DNA of 48,395 nucleotides from Porphyromonadaceae bacterium H1 (GCA_001653155.1 BDEJ01000077.1:1-48395); one strand, 5' to 3'; numbered from the stretch's first letter, positions 7,077 to 16,623 are shown. Notes: generated by a model not told the origin, from the sequence alone. Numbers and translations: made by a program.

Positions 7077-9224
7077 ATGAAAAAGAAGAAAACAAAAGGG
7101 AGTTCCGAAGCGAAGAAGAAGCCGGAAATGCTTCGAAAAATAGCAAGTCTTTTTAACGAGCATCCCGAGAAGACTTTTAATTACAAACAAGTTTCGGCAA
7201 AGTTGGGTCTGAAAGGCGAATCTCAACGGGCTTTTGTCAATCACTTGCTTTACGAACTCTCGGAAGAGGATTTTTTGATAGAAATATCCCGTGGAAAGTT
7301 TAAGTTGAACTCTCGCGGAGGCTATGTCTGCGGAAGAATTGACCGACAGGGAGTTAAAACCTATCTTATCCCCGATGACGGAGGAGAGGCTGTTTTCATA
7401 CCCGAGCGAAAAACGAATCATGCTTTGCTCAACGATAGAGTGCGGGCTTATCTTTATGCCCGCCGGAAAGGCTTGTTGCCCGAAGCCGAGGTTGTCGAAA
7501 TTCTGGAGCGAGCTAAAGATACTTTCGTCGGTGTTTTGGATGTGTCTGATAACTATGCTTTTCTCATAGTCGAAAATCGTATCATGACGAGCGATATTTT
7601 TATTCCTAAGAACAAGCTCAAAGGAGGAAAAACAGGGCAAAAGGCAGTTGTAAAACTTCAAGCCTGGGAGCCTGATATGAAAAATCCGGTTGGAGAGGTG
7701 CTTGATATTCTGGGTGATAAGGGTGATAACAACGCGGAGATGCATGCGATATTGGCTGAATTCGGACTTCCTTATTCCTATCCTGCAGAAGTGGAAGCCG
7801 CCGCCCGTGAACTGGATGACGGTATTACACCCGAGGAGATTAAGAAGCGTCTGGATATGAGGGATGTAACTACATTTACCATCGACCCGAAGGATGCCAA
7901 GGATTTTGACGATGCCCTGTCCATCCGAAGCATAGAAAACGGCTTGTGGGAAATTGGAGTCCATATTGCTGATGTGACGCACTATGTTCGCCCCGGAAGT
8001 GTGATTGATGAGGAGGCCTACAAAAGAGCGACTTCCGTGTATCTGGTTGATCGAACAATTCCCATGTTGCCCGAACACTTGTCCAATGGCATTTGCTCCC
8101 TGCGTCCGAATGAGGACAAGCTAACTTATTCCGTTATCTTCCGGATGGATGATGAGGCAGAGATACATCACTATGAGATTGTAAAAACACTGACACGAAG
8201 CAATCGGAGGTTTACGTATGAGGAAGCACAAAGTGTCATAGAAAATTCCGAAGGTGAGTTTTGCGATGAGATTTTGCAGCTTGACAAGCTGGCCAAGAAG
8301 CTTAGAGAGAAGAGATTCGCGGGAGGTGCAATAGCTTTTGATCGCGTGGAGGTACGCTTCGAAATCGATGAAAAGGGGAAGCCTCTGCGTGTCTTCTTTA
8401 AAGAGCAGAAAGATGCCAATAAACTTATCGAAGAGTTTATGTTGTTGGCTAATAAAACTGTGGCTGCTCATATTGGTAAACAAGAGAAAGGGAAAAAGGC
8501 CAAAACTTTTGTGTATCGGATTCATGACCTCCCCAATCCGGATAAGTTGCATAATTTTGCAGAGTTTATCAAGCGTTTTGGCTATTATCTGAAAACCTCG
8601 GGCAAGCAAAATGCTGTTTCTGCTTCTATTAACAAGCTACTGGATGCCGTCGATGGTAAGCGAGAGCAGAATCTGATAGAGACGCTGGCTATACGCTCCA
8701 TGGCAAAAGCAATATATTCGACGGATAATATGGGACACTATGGCTTGGCATTCGATTATTATACCCACTTTACTTCACCCATCCGCCGGTATCCGGACAT
8801 GATGGTGCATCGTTTGCTGGAGCACTACTTGTCGGGAGGTAAGAGCGTTAACAAAGACGAGTACGAGGACTATTGTCAGCACAGCTCCGACAAAGAGCAA
8901 CTGGCAGCCAATGCAGAGCGAGCCTCCATCAAATATAAGCAGGTGGAGTTTATGGCAGAGCACGTCGGTTTGGTTTACGATGGAGTTATTTCGGGTATTA
9001 CCGAATGGGGGGTCTATGTGGAACTTGTCGAGAATAAATGTGAAGGAATGATTCCTATTCGGGATTTGGGCGATGACTATTACGTCTTCGATGAAAAAAA
9101 CTATTGCCTCGTAGGGAAGCGACATGGGCGCCGCTTCCAGTTGGGGGATGAGATTACCATCCGGGTAGCAAAGGCAGATCTGGATAAGAAACAGCTGGAT
9201 TTTGTGCCGGCTTCGCCTCTGTAG
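7077..9224 (+). CDS. rnr: Ribonuclease R
   Basis: A 715-residue RNase II/RNB-family 3'-5' exoribonuclease that degrades structured RNA. Order of parts: a lysine-rich N-terminus, a winged-helix-like segment (about 20-80, FNYKQVSAKLGLKG), cold-shock OB folds (about 85-225), the RNB catalytic domain (about 245-580) with TIDPKDAKDFDDAL near 267-280 carrying the Mg-binding aspartates and HFTSPIRRYPDMMVHRLL, and a C-terminal S1 domain (about 630-712). The length fits the family. The ATG at 7077 follows AT-rich sequence 31 bases after murF-alr, which suggests co-transcription. It converges on def, with only 6 bases between the stop codons and no clear terminator hairpin. Confidence 0.95.
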   Translation: MKKKKTKGSSEAKKKPEMLRKIASLFNEHPEKTFNYKQVSAKLGLKGESQRAFVNHLLYELSEEDFLIEISRGKFKLNSRGGYVCGRIDRQGVKTYLIPDDGGEAVFIPERKTNHALLNDRVRAYLYARRKGLLPEAEVVEILERAKDTFVGVLDVSDNYAFLIVENRIMTSDIFIPKNKLKGGKTGQKAVVKLQAWEPDMKNPVGEVLDILGDKGDNNAEMHAILAEFGLPYSYPAEVEAAARELDDGITPEEIKKRLDMRDVTTFTIDPKDAKDFDDALSIRSIENGLWEIGVHIADVTHYVRPGSVIDEEAYKRATSVYLVDRTIPMLPEHLSNGICSLRPNEDKLTYSVIFRMDDEAEIHHYEIVKTLTRSNRRFTYEEAQSVIENSEGEFCDEILQLDKLAKKLREKRFAGGAIAFDRVEVRFEIDEKGKPLRVFFKEQKDANKLIEEFMLLANKTVAAHIGKQEKGKKAKTFVYRIHDLPNPDKLHNFAEFIKRFGYYLKTSGKQNAVSASINKLLDAVDGKREQNLIETLAIRSMAKAIYSTDNMGHYGLAFDYYTHFTSPIRRYPDMMVHRLLEHYLSGGKSVNKDEYEDYCQHSSDKEQLAANAERASIKYKQVEFMAEHVGLVYDGVISGITEWGVYVELVENKCEGMIPIRDLGDDYYVFDEKNYCLVGKRHGRRFQLGDEITIRVAKADLDKKQLDFVPASPL

Positions 9225-9230
9225 CTAAGC

Positions 9231-9797
9231 TTATCTTTTTACTCCCGAGGGACTTTTTACTTTGTAGGAACAGGAGAATTTCCCTCGGGCAATCTGATCC
9301 AATTTTGATTTTATGAGTTGCCGGCGAAGCGGCGATATTTTATCGGTAAAAAGCACCCCTTCGATGTGGTCGTATTCATGCAGGATCACACGTGCCCGGA
9401 AACCCTCAAACTCTTCGACGTATTCGTTGAATGCCTCGTCGAAGTAGCGTATTTTTATTTTGCTCGGGCGCGATACGCTTTCGTTTATACCGGGTATGCT
9501 CAAGCAGCCTTCTTCGTAAGAATCGGTTTTGGAACCCGTTTCGAGCAGTTCCGGATTAATCATTACTTTCTTAAATGCCCCCATTTCAGGGTCCTCGTCC
9601 TTGTAAGGCGCCAAGTCTATGACCAACAGGCGGATATCGAGTCCTACTTGAGGAGCGGCTAAACCAATACCATTGGCGTGGTACATGGTTTCGTACATGT
9701 TGTCAATCAGTTCTTTCAGATTCGGATAATCGGGTCCGATGTTTTTGCCTGTTTTGCGAAGCACGGGGCTTCCGTATAGATAAATCGGTAGAATCAT
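9231..9797 (-). CDS. def: Peptide deformylase
   Basis: A 188-residue metallo-enzyme that removes the formyl group from the N-terminal methionine of new proteins. All three signature motifs are present: GIGLAAPQVG (motif I, about 43-52), EGCLSIPG (motif II, metal Cys, about 95-102) and HEYDHIEG (motif III, HExxH type, about 139-146). It is the last gene of a leftward run. Its ATG overlaps the ruvX stop by 4 bases, so translation is probably coupled. Confidence 0.97.
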   Translation of the reverse strand: MILPIYLYGSPVLRKTGKNIGPDYPNLKELIDNMYETMYHANGIGLAAPQVGLDIRLLVIDLAPYKDEDPEMGAFKKVMINPELLETGSKTDSYEEGCLSIPGINESVSRPSKIKIRYFDEAFNEYVEEFEGFRARVILHEYDHIEGVLFTDKISPLRRQLIKSKLDQIARGKFSCSYKVKSPSGVKR

Positions 9798-10222
9798 GTC
9801 GTTTGCTTATAGTTTTTACTCTCTATGTAGGATTGCAGGATGATGGTTGCGCTTATTTTATCCACCAAGGCCTTGTTTCTCCGGTCTTTTTTCTTCAATC
9901 CGCCGTCGATCATGGCGCGCTGTGCAAGTTGTGAGGTGAAGCGTTCGTCAACAAATACGATCTCCATATAGGGGAACTTGCGTTTGAGGTTTTTGACAAA
10001 AGGTCGTATGTAACGCATCGACTCGGACTCTTCTCCGTTCATTTGGAGCGGAAAACCTATGACAATACTTTCGACGGGTTCTTCATCCATGTATTTTTCG
10101 ATAAAGCCTGTTACTTCGTGTGGTGCCAGTGTCTCCAATCCGGTAGCAATGATTTGCATCGGATCCGTAACGGCGATACCTACTCGTTTCTGTCCGTAGT
10201 CGATAGCTAAAATTCGTCCCAT
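9794..10222 (-). CDS. ruvX: RuvX/YqgF putative Holliday junction resolvase (pre-16S rRNA nuclease)
   Basis: A 142-residue RNase H-fold protein. It begins ILAIDYGQKRVGIAVTDP (first catalytic Asp) and has IVIGFPLQMNGE and FVDERFTS further on, the YqgF signature. Family members process the 5' end of 16S pre-rRNA and have been proposed to resolve Holliday junctions. Length is normal. The pair ruvX-def overlaps by 4 bases. A -7 box TACTTTTG lies just upstream (10237-10244), so the pair may have its own promoter as well as read-through from DUF1634. Confidence 0.93.
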   Translation of the reverse strand: MGRILAIDYGQKRVGIAVTDPMQIIATGLETLAPHEVTGFIEKYMDEEPVESIVIGFPLQMNGEESESMRYIRPFVKNLKRKFPYMEIVFVDERFTSQLAQRAMIDGGLKKKDRRNKALVDKISATIILQSYIESKNYKQTT

Positions 10223-10236
10223 AGGCTTTCGGGCTA

Positions 10237-10244
10237 CAAAAGTA
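10237..10244 (-). promoter_or_regulatory. -7 element (TACTTTTG) before ruvX-def
   Basis: A TAnnTTTG match 15 bases before the ruvX start, without a recognisable -33 TTG at the usual distance. Confidence 0.35.
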
Positions 10245-10285
10245 ATGTTTTTTGCCGGCTTGGGCTTCTTTTTCCCGTTAATATG

Positions 10286-10696
10286 TCAGTGAAGCCCGAA
10301 AAGCATGTTTGCTACGATGATCAGCAATACGATCAAAGTAATGCTTACGTAGAGGTAGTCTTTTTCGTAGAGAAAGGCAAAAAGAGAGAAAAGTACACGT
10401 AATATGGGGGTGGCAACCAGGAGAATAACTCCGAACTGTATAACGGCCGCCCCGTCCAAGCTTTTTATTCCCGAAATGATTCCCGAGAAATGACGCAAAT
10501 ACTCTGGAGTTCCCGTAAAGGCGTCGAAGCCCTCCGGGTGCGGGCTGTAATCAGGGATGCTACCGTAATTTTGAAACAGAAACAGGAGGCCTCCCAAGCC
10601 TGTAACAAGGCAGGAAAGAAGGACGCCGTAGCGCAGCAGTTTTCCGATTAAAATTTCGATATCACGTTCTGTCTTGGGTTTCATGTCTCGTCTCAT
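10286..10696 (-). CDS. DUF1634 inner-membrane protein
   Basis: A 136-residue protein with three predicted membrane helices: about 25-46 (YGVLLSCLVTGLGGLLFLF), about 84-108 (AAVIQFGVILLVATPILRVLF) and about 114-134 (YLYVSITLIVLLIIVANMLF). It matches the DUF1634 pattern, including the LLRYGV.LS start and the G(V)ILLVATPILRV motif. The function of the family is unknown; in other genomes it often sits beside sulfite-exporter TauE/SafE permeases, which are not seen here. An alternative start is the methionine at residue 5. It follows the patatin-barrel gene after 8 bases and is probably co-transcribed with it. Confidence 0.8.
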   Translation of the reverse strand: MRRDMKPKTERDIEILIGKLLRYGVLLSCLVTGLGGLLFLFQNYGSIPDYSPHPEGFDAFTGTPEYLRHFSGIISGIKSLDGAAVIQFGVILLVATPILRVLFSLFAFLYEKDYLYVSITLIVLLIIVANMLFGLH

Positions 10697-10704
10697 CCTT
10701 GCTG

Positions 10705-13017
10705 TTACTCTATAAACTTATCACGGAAAAGCAGGAAGCCGATGTTCACTCCCAGATTCCATTTTTCAGGACTTGAACCGTAGTAGTTGGCATATAAGCT
10801 GGCTGATATCAACTTTAGGTCGAAGACCAAAGAGGCTTCGCTTAAAAAGCGAATGTTTTTTAATGCCGGAGCTTTGTAAAGAGTGCTGCCGTCTATATCG
10901 GGAAGTATCGGCTGATAGGGAAGAAAGGCATAACATTCTCCCCGTAAATGAATTTGATCGTTTATTCTGTAAATGGGCTTCAATCCTAAGGCAAGAAATT
11001 GGTTGGCACTGAAGTCTACATTGAAAATGGCTTTGCTGTGAGGGGTGGGAGCAAAGGCAGGCGCTTGAATGATGGCGGCCATGTATCTGTCCGATAGTTG
11101 CCGGGTCGAAAAGGCGACTTCACTGTAAAGTCCGAGCAGGAAGTTGTCTTTCAATTTGATATAGCTATCGTAAATTCCTCGGTATTGCAACCACGGATTT
11201 TCTTTCTCTGCCGGAGGAATATCCGGTAATTTACCCGACAGGAAGACTTTCTCGCCCAATAGTAGCTGCACTGTGCTCAGATAGCGGTATCCCGAGATTG
11301 GGTAAAGCGGATTGTTCTGAGTGTCTCCTTCCACGCGTAGAAATAAGTTTGCTAAAGAATAGCGGCTTCTATCGCTACTTGCACTTTCGGGGGCTGTCGC
11401 CGCTATATTTTGTTGATAGCGATCCATCAGAACACCATAACCCCCTCCTATCTCCAAGCGCCCCTTGCGGCTTATAGGTAGCCCGACTTTAAGTTTCCCG
11501 AACACTTCTGTCTGGGAGAAATTGGCAATCGGGTTATCCTCGTAAAACCAACGGACGCTTTCGTAAAAGCTGAAACGATGAAAGAGGTAATTCATTTTGA
11601 AGTACATCGGTATTTCCCAAGGAATATCGATTCGAGCATCTAAGCCCAATGCGTTGTAGGTTTTTCCAAACTGGGCGCTTATGTTTCCTGCAAAAGCATA
11701 ATCGCTCAAGTGTTGATAAGTTAAACCAAAAAATGCCTGATTGGAGGTGGTCGGAGATATGTTTCCACCCAGCTGGATTTTGAGTTGATCCTCTGTTTTT
11801 ACTTCCAAGCTGAGGTCGAAAGTACTGTCCTGTGCATTGTAGGTCGCAGTGGGGAGTATTTCCGAGAGCTTGTTGTCGGATAGCAACATGAAGTATTTCT
11901 TTTTAAAATCCTCCATGTCGAAAGCTTTATCGTCGTAGTCGAAGAAACGCTTCACATAATTTTTTTGCAAGGAGTCGACTCCATTCACGCGAATTCCTTT
12001 AAATCGTAAGGCGGGACAGCAGCTTTTAAACTGACATCTTCTCTTTGCCAAGGTCAGCGAATCGGTGCGACGTGCTATCCGTGCTTTAATGCGCTTCATT
12101 CGGACAAGAGTCGAATCGTAACCCATCTTTACCAGTTTGTCCACCGGGGAGAAATCAAACAGATTTACGTCGCTTAGATCGAAAACCAAGACTTCTCCGT
12201 CTTTTTTCGGAAGGTTGTAATTTGTGATGTTGATGACCATGTTTTCTATCTGCGACATCACGTCGTTGGCTTCAGGCCGTCGAGGGTTTGCTCCGACGAT
12301 GCTTCCGATCATAAACCCCGGGTGGAAGTTTTTACGCATCACTTCTACCGGGAAGTTGTCGAAAATACCTCCATCGAAGAGGAGGCGACCGTCTATTTTG
12401 ATGGGTTTGAACATGAAAGGGTAGGTCATCGAGGCGCGCACGGCATTTCCCAAATCTCCTTTGGCAAAGACAACGGCCTTCTTTTCGTGTACGTCGGATG
12501 CTACGCAGCGGAAGGGTACCAGAAGCTTGTTGAAGTTGCTTTCGGCTACAGCGTTGGCGGTGGCAAAGAGTTGTATGAAAGCCAGGTTCATCTGGATGGG
12601 GGACATCAGATTGGTTGGGATGAGGTTGGGGCGTATCTCGAAGCGCCCCTCTTGCTCGATATGGAAGTTCAAATCGATGAAGCTTGGGCCTCGATCGCTG
12701 TTGTAGTAGTAGTATTTATTCCTTGTTTCGATTTCGCCGCTAAACCAGTATTTGAAATCTTCGGATTTGAAGAGTTCAATCATTTCGTCGGGAGTCATAC
12801 CGATGGCATAGAGGGCTCCTACGATGGCTCCTATGGAAGTGCCGGTAATGTAGTCAATAGGGATGTTGTTCTCCTCAAGAGCTTTGATTACACCTATGTG
12901 AGTCAATCCTTTGGCTCCTCCTCCGCTGAGGACGAGTCCCACCTTCTGTGCCGACAGCGGCATGGTGAAGCTGAAAAGGAGGAAGAAGAAGGCTATGAGT
13001 TTCCTGTTTGCATTCAT
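10705..13017 (-). CDS. Patatin-like phospholipase fused to BamA-type barrel
   Basis: A 770-residue protein with a signal peptide (about 1-23, IAFFFLLFSFTMPLSAQ) and a patatin domain at about 26-320. The oxyanion motif GGGAKGLTHIGV, nucleophile elbow GTSIGAIVGA and catalytic Asp in DGGIFDNFP are all visible. A POTRA-like segment follows (about 345-410, GIRVNGVDSLQKNYVKRFF), then a C-terminal barrel (about 420-770) ending LGVNIGFLLFRDKFIE. The layout is that of PlpD-type (type Vd) proteins and their Bacteroidota relatives: a lipid hydrolase carried by an outer-membrane barrel. It starts 16 bases after purM, probably in the same transcript, though no functional link to purine synthesis is evident. 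Confidence 0.9.
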   Translation of the reverse strand: MNANRKLIAFFFLLFSFTMPLSAQKVGLVLSGGGAKGLTHIGVIKALEENNIPIDYITGTSIGAIVGALYAIGMTPDEMIELFKSEDFKYWFSGEIETRNKYYYYNSDRGPSFIDLNFHIEQEGRFEIRPNLIPTNLMSPIQMNLAFIQLFATANAVAESNFNKLLVPFRCVASDVHEKKAVVFAKGDLGNAVRASMTYPFMFKPIKIDGRLLFDGGIFDNFPVEVMRKNFHPGFMIGSIVGANPRRPEANDVMSQIENMVINITNYNLPKKDGEVLVFDLSDVNLFDFSPVDKLVKMGYDSTLVRMKRIKARIARRTDSLTLAKRRCQFKSCCPALRFKGIRVNGVDSLQKNYVKRFFDYDDKAFDMEDFKKKYFMLLSDNKLSEILPTATYNAQDSTFDLSLEVKTEDQLKIQLGGNISPTTSNQAFFGLTYQHLSDYAFAGNISAQFGKTYNALGLDARIDIPWEIPMYFKMNYLFHRFSFYESVRWFYEDNPIANFSQTEVFGKLKVGLPISRKGRLEIGGGYGVLMDRYQQNIAATAPESASSDRSRYSLANLFLRVEGDTQNNPLYPISGYRYLSTVQLLLGEKVFLSGKLPDIPPAEKENPWLQYRGIYDSYIKLKDNFLLGLYSEVAFSTRQLSDRYMAAIIQAPAFAPTPHSKAIFNVDFSANQFLALGLKPIYRINDQIHLRGECYAFLPYQPILPDIDGSTLYKAPALKNIRFLSEASLVFDLKLISASLYANYYGSSPEKWNLGVNIGFLLFRDKFIE

Positions 13018-13033
13018 AGACCCTGTTGTTTAC

Positions 13034-14200
13034 TTAATATTCGAAGTCTCCGTAGGGACTTTGGATTATGAGTTCTTTTTTCTCGGATGACTCGCAATAA
13101 CCTACTACCCGGGCATCGATTCCGAAGGATTTTGAGATGGCGATTACTTCCGAGGCGTATTGTGGAGCTAAGTAAATCTCCATCCGGTGCCCCATGTTGA
13201 AGACCCGGTACATTTCTTTCCAATCCGTCCCGGACTCTTTTTGAATAATCTCAAAAAGAGGCGGTGTGGGCAGGAGTTTGTCTTTCACGACTTTAAGTTT
13301 GTCGATGAAATGGAGTATCTTGGTTTGTGCTCCTCCTGAGCAATGCACCATACCGTGGATGTGTGGATGCAGGTTATTCAATACTTGTTTTATTACAGGG
13401 GCGTAACTCCGGGTTGGAGAGAGCAGCAGTTTGCCGGCATCCACCGAAAGTCCGGGAATGGAGTCGGTAAGGCGTAAAGAACCCGAGTAAGTCAACTCTG
13501 CGGGTATGGATGGATCGTAACTTTCGGGATATTTCTCCGCGAGGTAGGAAGCGAATACGTCGTGGCGGGCAGAGGTCAGTCCGTTGCTGCCCATACCTCC
13601 GTTATATCTTTCTTCGTAACTGGCCTGTCCGCTCGAGGAGAGTCCTACAATCACATCTCCCGGACGGATATTCGCATTATCGATCACATCCGATCGCTTC
13701 ATCCGGCAGGTTACGGTACTGTCCACAATGATGGTACGCACCAGATCGCCTACATCTGCCGTTTCGCCTCCGGTATGGTGTATGTTTACTCCTAAGGTAC
13801 GGAGCTCTTCGATGAGTTCGTTGGTGCCTTGTATAATTTGGCTAATGACTTCACCGGGTATGAGTGTTTTGTTCCGTCCGATGGTGGAGGAGAGGAGTAT
13901 GTTGTCTGTTGCACCCACACAAAGGAGGTCGTCGATATTCATGATGAGCGCATCCTGTGCGATACCCTTCCATACGGAGAGGTCTCCCGTCTCGCGCCAA
14001 TACACGTAGGCTAAGGATGATTTCGTTCCGGCTCCGTCGGCGTGCATGATGTTGCAGTACTGAGGATCTCCTCCCAGAATGTCGGGGATTATTTTGCAGA
14101 AAGCCTTGGAATATAATCCTTTGTCGATATCTTTAATGGCGTTGTGTACGTCTTCTTTCGATGCGGATACGCCTCTCAGGTTGTAGCGTTGTTTGCTCAT
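13034..14200 (-). CDS. purM: Phosphoribosylformylglycinamidine cyclo-ligase (AIR synthase)
   Basis: A 388-residue ATP-dependent enzyme of purine synthesis that closes FGAM to AIR. Motifs are HADGAGTKSSLAY near 45-57, DALIMNIDDLLCVGA, HTGGETADVGDLVRTI and GLSSSGQASYE. The length exceeds the roughly 345 residues of E. coli PurM and fits the Bacteroidota version with an expanded C-terminal half. The open frame extends 16 codons upstream, but those residues are not PurM-like. The chosen start reads MSKQRYNLRGVSASKEDVH. A promoter with both boxes lies 46-76 bases upstream. Confidence 0.93.
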   Translation of the reverse strand: MSKQRYNLRGVSASKEDVHNAIKDIDKGLYSKAFCKIIPDILGGDPQYCNIMHADGAGTKSSLAYVYWRETGDLSVWKGIAQDALIMNIDDLLCVGATDNILLSSTIGRNKTLIPGEVISQIIQGTNELIEELRTLGVNIHHTGGETADVGDLVRTIIVDSTVTCRMKRSDVIDNANIRPGDVIVGLSSSGQASYEERYNGGMGSNGLTSARHDVFASYLAEKYPESYDPSIPAELTYSGSLRLTDSIPGLSVDAGKLLLSPTRSYAPVIKQVLNNLHPHIHGMVHCSGGAQTKILHFIDKLKVVKDKLLPTPPLFEIIQKESGTDWKEMYRVFNMGHRMEIYLAPQYASEVIAISKSFGIDARVVGYCESSEKKELIIQSPYGDFEY

Positions 14201-14245
14201 ATGATGTTGTTGTGCATGTTTGGGGGTAAGTGTCTGAAAACAGGA

Positions 14246-14276
14246 CAAAAATACACAATCAAGTTGAAAATGCCAA
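14246..14276 (-). promoter_or_regulatory. Promoter of purM operon
   Basis: Reading leftward, TTG (14276-14274), 20 bases, then TATTTTTG (14253-14246): a consensus TTG-N20-TAnnTTTG promoter between pcrA and purM. Confidence 0.55.
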
Positions 14277-14286
14277 GCGCCTTTGT

Positions 14287-16581
14287 TTATTTCAACACCT
14301 GAAGCCGCGCAAATTTCAGAAGCAGGAATTTGACGCCTTTCTCTCCAAAATCGATTTGTGCTTTGGGGTTGCCGTTGTCGAGGGTGGTGCTGAGTATTTT
14401 CCCGATTCCAAAGCTATCGTGTTTGACAAAAGCTCCTACGGGTAAATGTTCGATTGTCAGCGGGATGGCTTCTGTCCTTTCGGATGTTGTTGGGAGTTTT
14501 GTTAAAGACTTCGGCCTTCCTGTTTCGGAGGCAGGGCTGCCGTAGTAGCCGGCAGCCTTTGTTTTTTGCTTTATGAAAACTGATCCGGGGCTGTTTTGTG
14601 TGAACTTCGAATGGTCTTCGAATTTGAGGAAGGCCGGATCGATGTCGCGGATGAAGCGACTGGGTTTTGCGAAGTTGGTCTGCCCGTTGCGGAATCGGCT
14701 GTTTGCATGACTGATGAAGCAACGCTTTTCGGCTCGGGTAATGGCAACGTAAAAGAGGCGCCGTTCTTCTTCAAGCTCACGAAGGTTGCCGGTGCAGAGA
14801 GGGGAGGGGAAAAGTTCCTCTTCCATACCGGCGATAAATACAGTTGGGAATTCGAGCCCTTTGGCAGCATGTACTGTCATGAGTGTGACGCTGTCGGCAG
14901 GATTTTTATCGTCGGTGTCCTGATCGCTGAGGAGGGCTACTTCGGCGAGGAAGTCGGCGAGGATGGCTGTTTTTCCTTCTTCGGCAGATGCTTCCGAAAA
15001 GTTGTGTATGGCTGAGAGCATTTCTTCGATGTTCTGCCGGCGGCTGAGCTCTTCCGGATCGAGCTGGTTGTAATTGGTTGCAAGCATTCCGCTGCTGCGT
15101 AGCAATTCGCTGACGAGTTGGTAGGCATCCTGTGTCTGCGCCTGTTGTACGAAAGCTTCGATGAGATCGCGAAATTTAGCCAGACGTGTAGCGGTGGCGC
15201 CGTTAATCTTCAGATTGTAAGCGAGAGGGTCGGCCAATATATCCCAGTGGCTTACGTTATGCAGTCGTACGGCCTCGGTTATTTTCGCCAGCGTCGTATC
15301 GCCAATGCCGCGTGCAGGTGTGTTGACGATGCGTTTGAAAGCTTCCTCGTCGCGAGGATTACATACGAGGCGGCAGTAGGCTACGACGTCTTTTACCTCC
15401 TTGTGCTGATAGAAGGATGCGGCCCCGTAAACCCGGTAAGGTATGCTGTATTTCCGGAGAGCCTCCTCGATAAGCCGGGATTGAGCTTTGGTACGGTAGA
15501 GCACAGCCACTTTCTTGTAACTTTCCGGTTCCGATTTTCCCAGATCCCGGATTTGTTTTGCAATGGCTTCGGCTTCGTCGTTTCCGCTCAGGTAGGTGTT
15601 GACGCAGATGGCTTCGCCGCGAGGGTTTTGCGAAAAGATCGTTTTGCGTATCTGTTTGCTGTTCTTGGCTATAAGACTGTTGGCAGCTTCTACGATGGTT
15701 TGTGTCGAGCGGTAGTTCTGTTCGAGCTTGAATACTGCTACCTTCCGGTAGTTGTTCCGGAAGTGTAAGATGTTGTCAATCTGTGCGCCACGAAAAGAAT
15801 AGATGCTTTGGGCGTCGTCCCCCACTACGCAAATGCGCTCGTGTTCTTCGGCCAGTTTCCGGAGAAGGAGGTATTGTGCAAAATTGGTGTCCTGATATTC
15901 GTCCACTAATATGTAGGCAAAGCTTTGGCGGTATTTGTCGAGTATTTCGGGATGGTCGCGGAAAAGGCAGTTGCTTTGCATGAGCAAGTCATCGAAGTCC
16001 ATGGCATCGGCTTGTCGGCATCGTGCGGCGTAACTCCGATATATATCTCCACAGCGAGGAATGCGGCTATCGTTATCCGCTTTGAGTAAGGCGGCACTGG
16101 AAAGATAGGCTTCGGGGCTGATGAGTTGATTTTTTACGGATGAGATGCGGGCTTGGATTAAAGCAGGCTTATAGACTTTATCATCGAGTTGCAGCTCTTT
16201 AATGATACTTCGAATCAGACTGCGTGTATCGCTTGTGTCGTAAATACTGAAGCGGGAAGTGTAGCCCAGCACTCCGGCTTCGTTACGGAGTATGCGTGCG
16301 CAGATGGCATGGAAGGTGCCCATGTGAAGGCGTGCAGCAAGCATCGGGTCCGTGAGTGCCGCGATGCGCTCTTTCATCTCGCGTGCAGCCTTGTTGGTAA
16401 AAGTGAGTGCCAGTATTTGTTCCGGGGCGAAGCCTTGTTGCAGGAGATAAACTATTTTGTAGGTAAGCACTCGTGTCTTGCCCGATCCTGCTCCTGCTAT
16501 TACCAGTGAGGGGCCTGCCGTATAGCATACCGCCTCCCGTTGGGGAGGGTTGAGTTCCGATAAAAAGTCTGTCTGCTGCAT
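14287..16581 (-). CDS. pcrA: UvrD/PcrA-type 3'-5' DNA helicase
   Basis: A 764-residue superfamily 1A helicase used in repair and in removal of proteins from DNA. Motifs in order: Walker A IAGAGSGKT (28-36), ALTFTNKAA (Ia), VDEYQDTN (II), GDDAQSIYSFRGA (III), QNYRSTQTI (IV), VTLMTVHAAKGLEFP (V) and FYVAITRAEKRC (VI). The C-terminus (about 700-764) has the PcrA-type Tudor-like tail: VKHDSFGIGKIL, then KAQIDFGEKGVKFLLLKFA. The frame extends 15 codons further upstream, but the ATG at 16581 (MQQTDFLSELNPPQREAV) gives the family start. A -7 box TATTTTTG lies at 16616-16623. It diverges from tamL. Confidence 0.95.
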   Translation of the reverse strand: MQQTDFLSELNPPQREAVCYTAGPSLVIAGAGSGKTRVLTYKIVYLLQQGFAPEQILALTFTNKAAREMKERIAALTDPMLAARLHMGTFHAICARILRNEAGVLGYTSRFSIYDTSDTRSLIRSIIKELQLDDKVYKPALIQARISSVKNQLISPEAYLSSAALLKADNDSRIPRCGDIYRSYAARCRQADAMDFDDLLMQSNCLFRDHPEILDKYRQSFAYILVDEYQDTNFAQYLLLRKLAEEHERICVVGDDAQSIYSFRGAQIDNILHFRNNYRKVAVFKLEQNYRSTQTIVEAANSLIAKNSKQIRKTIFSQNPRGEAICVNTYLSGNDEAEAIAKQIRDLGKSEPESYKKVAVLYRTKAQSRLIEEALRKYSIPYRVYGAASFYQHKEVKDVVAYCRLVCNPRDEEAFKRIVNTPARGIGDTTLAKITEAVRLHNVSHWDILADPLAYNLKINGATATRLAKFRDLIEAFVQQAQTQDAYQLVSELLRSSGMLATNYNQLDPEELSRRQNIEEMLSAIHNFSEASAEEGKTAILADFLAEVALLSDQDTDDKNPADSVTLMTVHAAKGLEFPTVFIAGMEEELFPSPLCTGNLRELEEERRLFYVAITRAEKRCFISHANSRFRNGQTNFAKPSRFIRDIDPAFLKFEDHSKFTQNSPGSVFIKQKTKAAGYYGSPASETGRPKSLTKLPTTSERTEAIPLTIEHLPVGAFVKHDSFGIGKILSTTLDNGNPKAQIDFGEKGVKFLLLKFARLQVLK

Positions 16582-16615
16582 CTGTTCGCTTATCTGTCCT
16601 GCCCGTAGGCGGGAG

Positions 16616-16623
16616 CAAAAATA
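16616..16623 (-). promoter_or_regulatory. -7 element (TATTTTTG) before pcrA
   Basis: A TAnnTTTG match 35 bases upstream of the chosen pcrA start. No clear -33 box is seen. Confidence 0.35.

Noticed and set aside
6948-8078. A 376-codon open frame on the - strand across the murF-alr/rnr junction
   Set aside because: It is antisense to two clear enzymes and low in complexity of signal; length results from the codon bias of the sense genes.
12322-13071. A 249-codon open frame on the + strand
   Set aside because: It lies wholly antisense to the patatin-barrel gene, whose motifs are complete. The translated product has no recognisable domain.
15118-15768. A 216-codon + strand frame
   Set aside because: Antisense to the pcrA helicase motifs; no protein-like features of its own.
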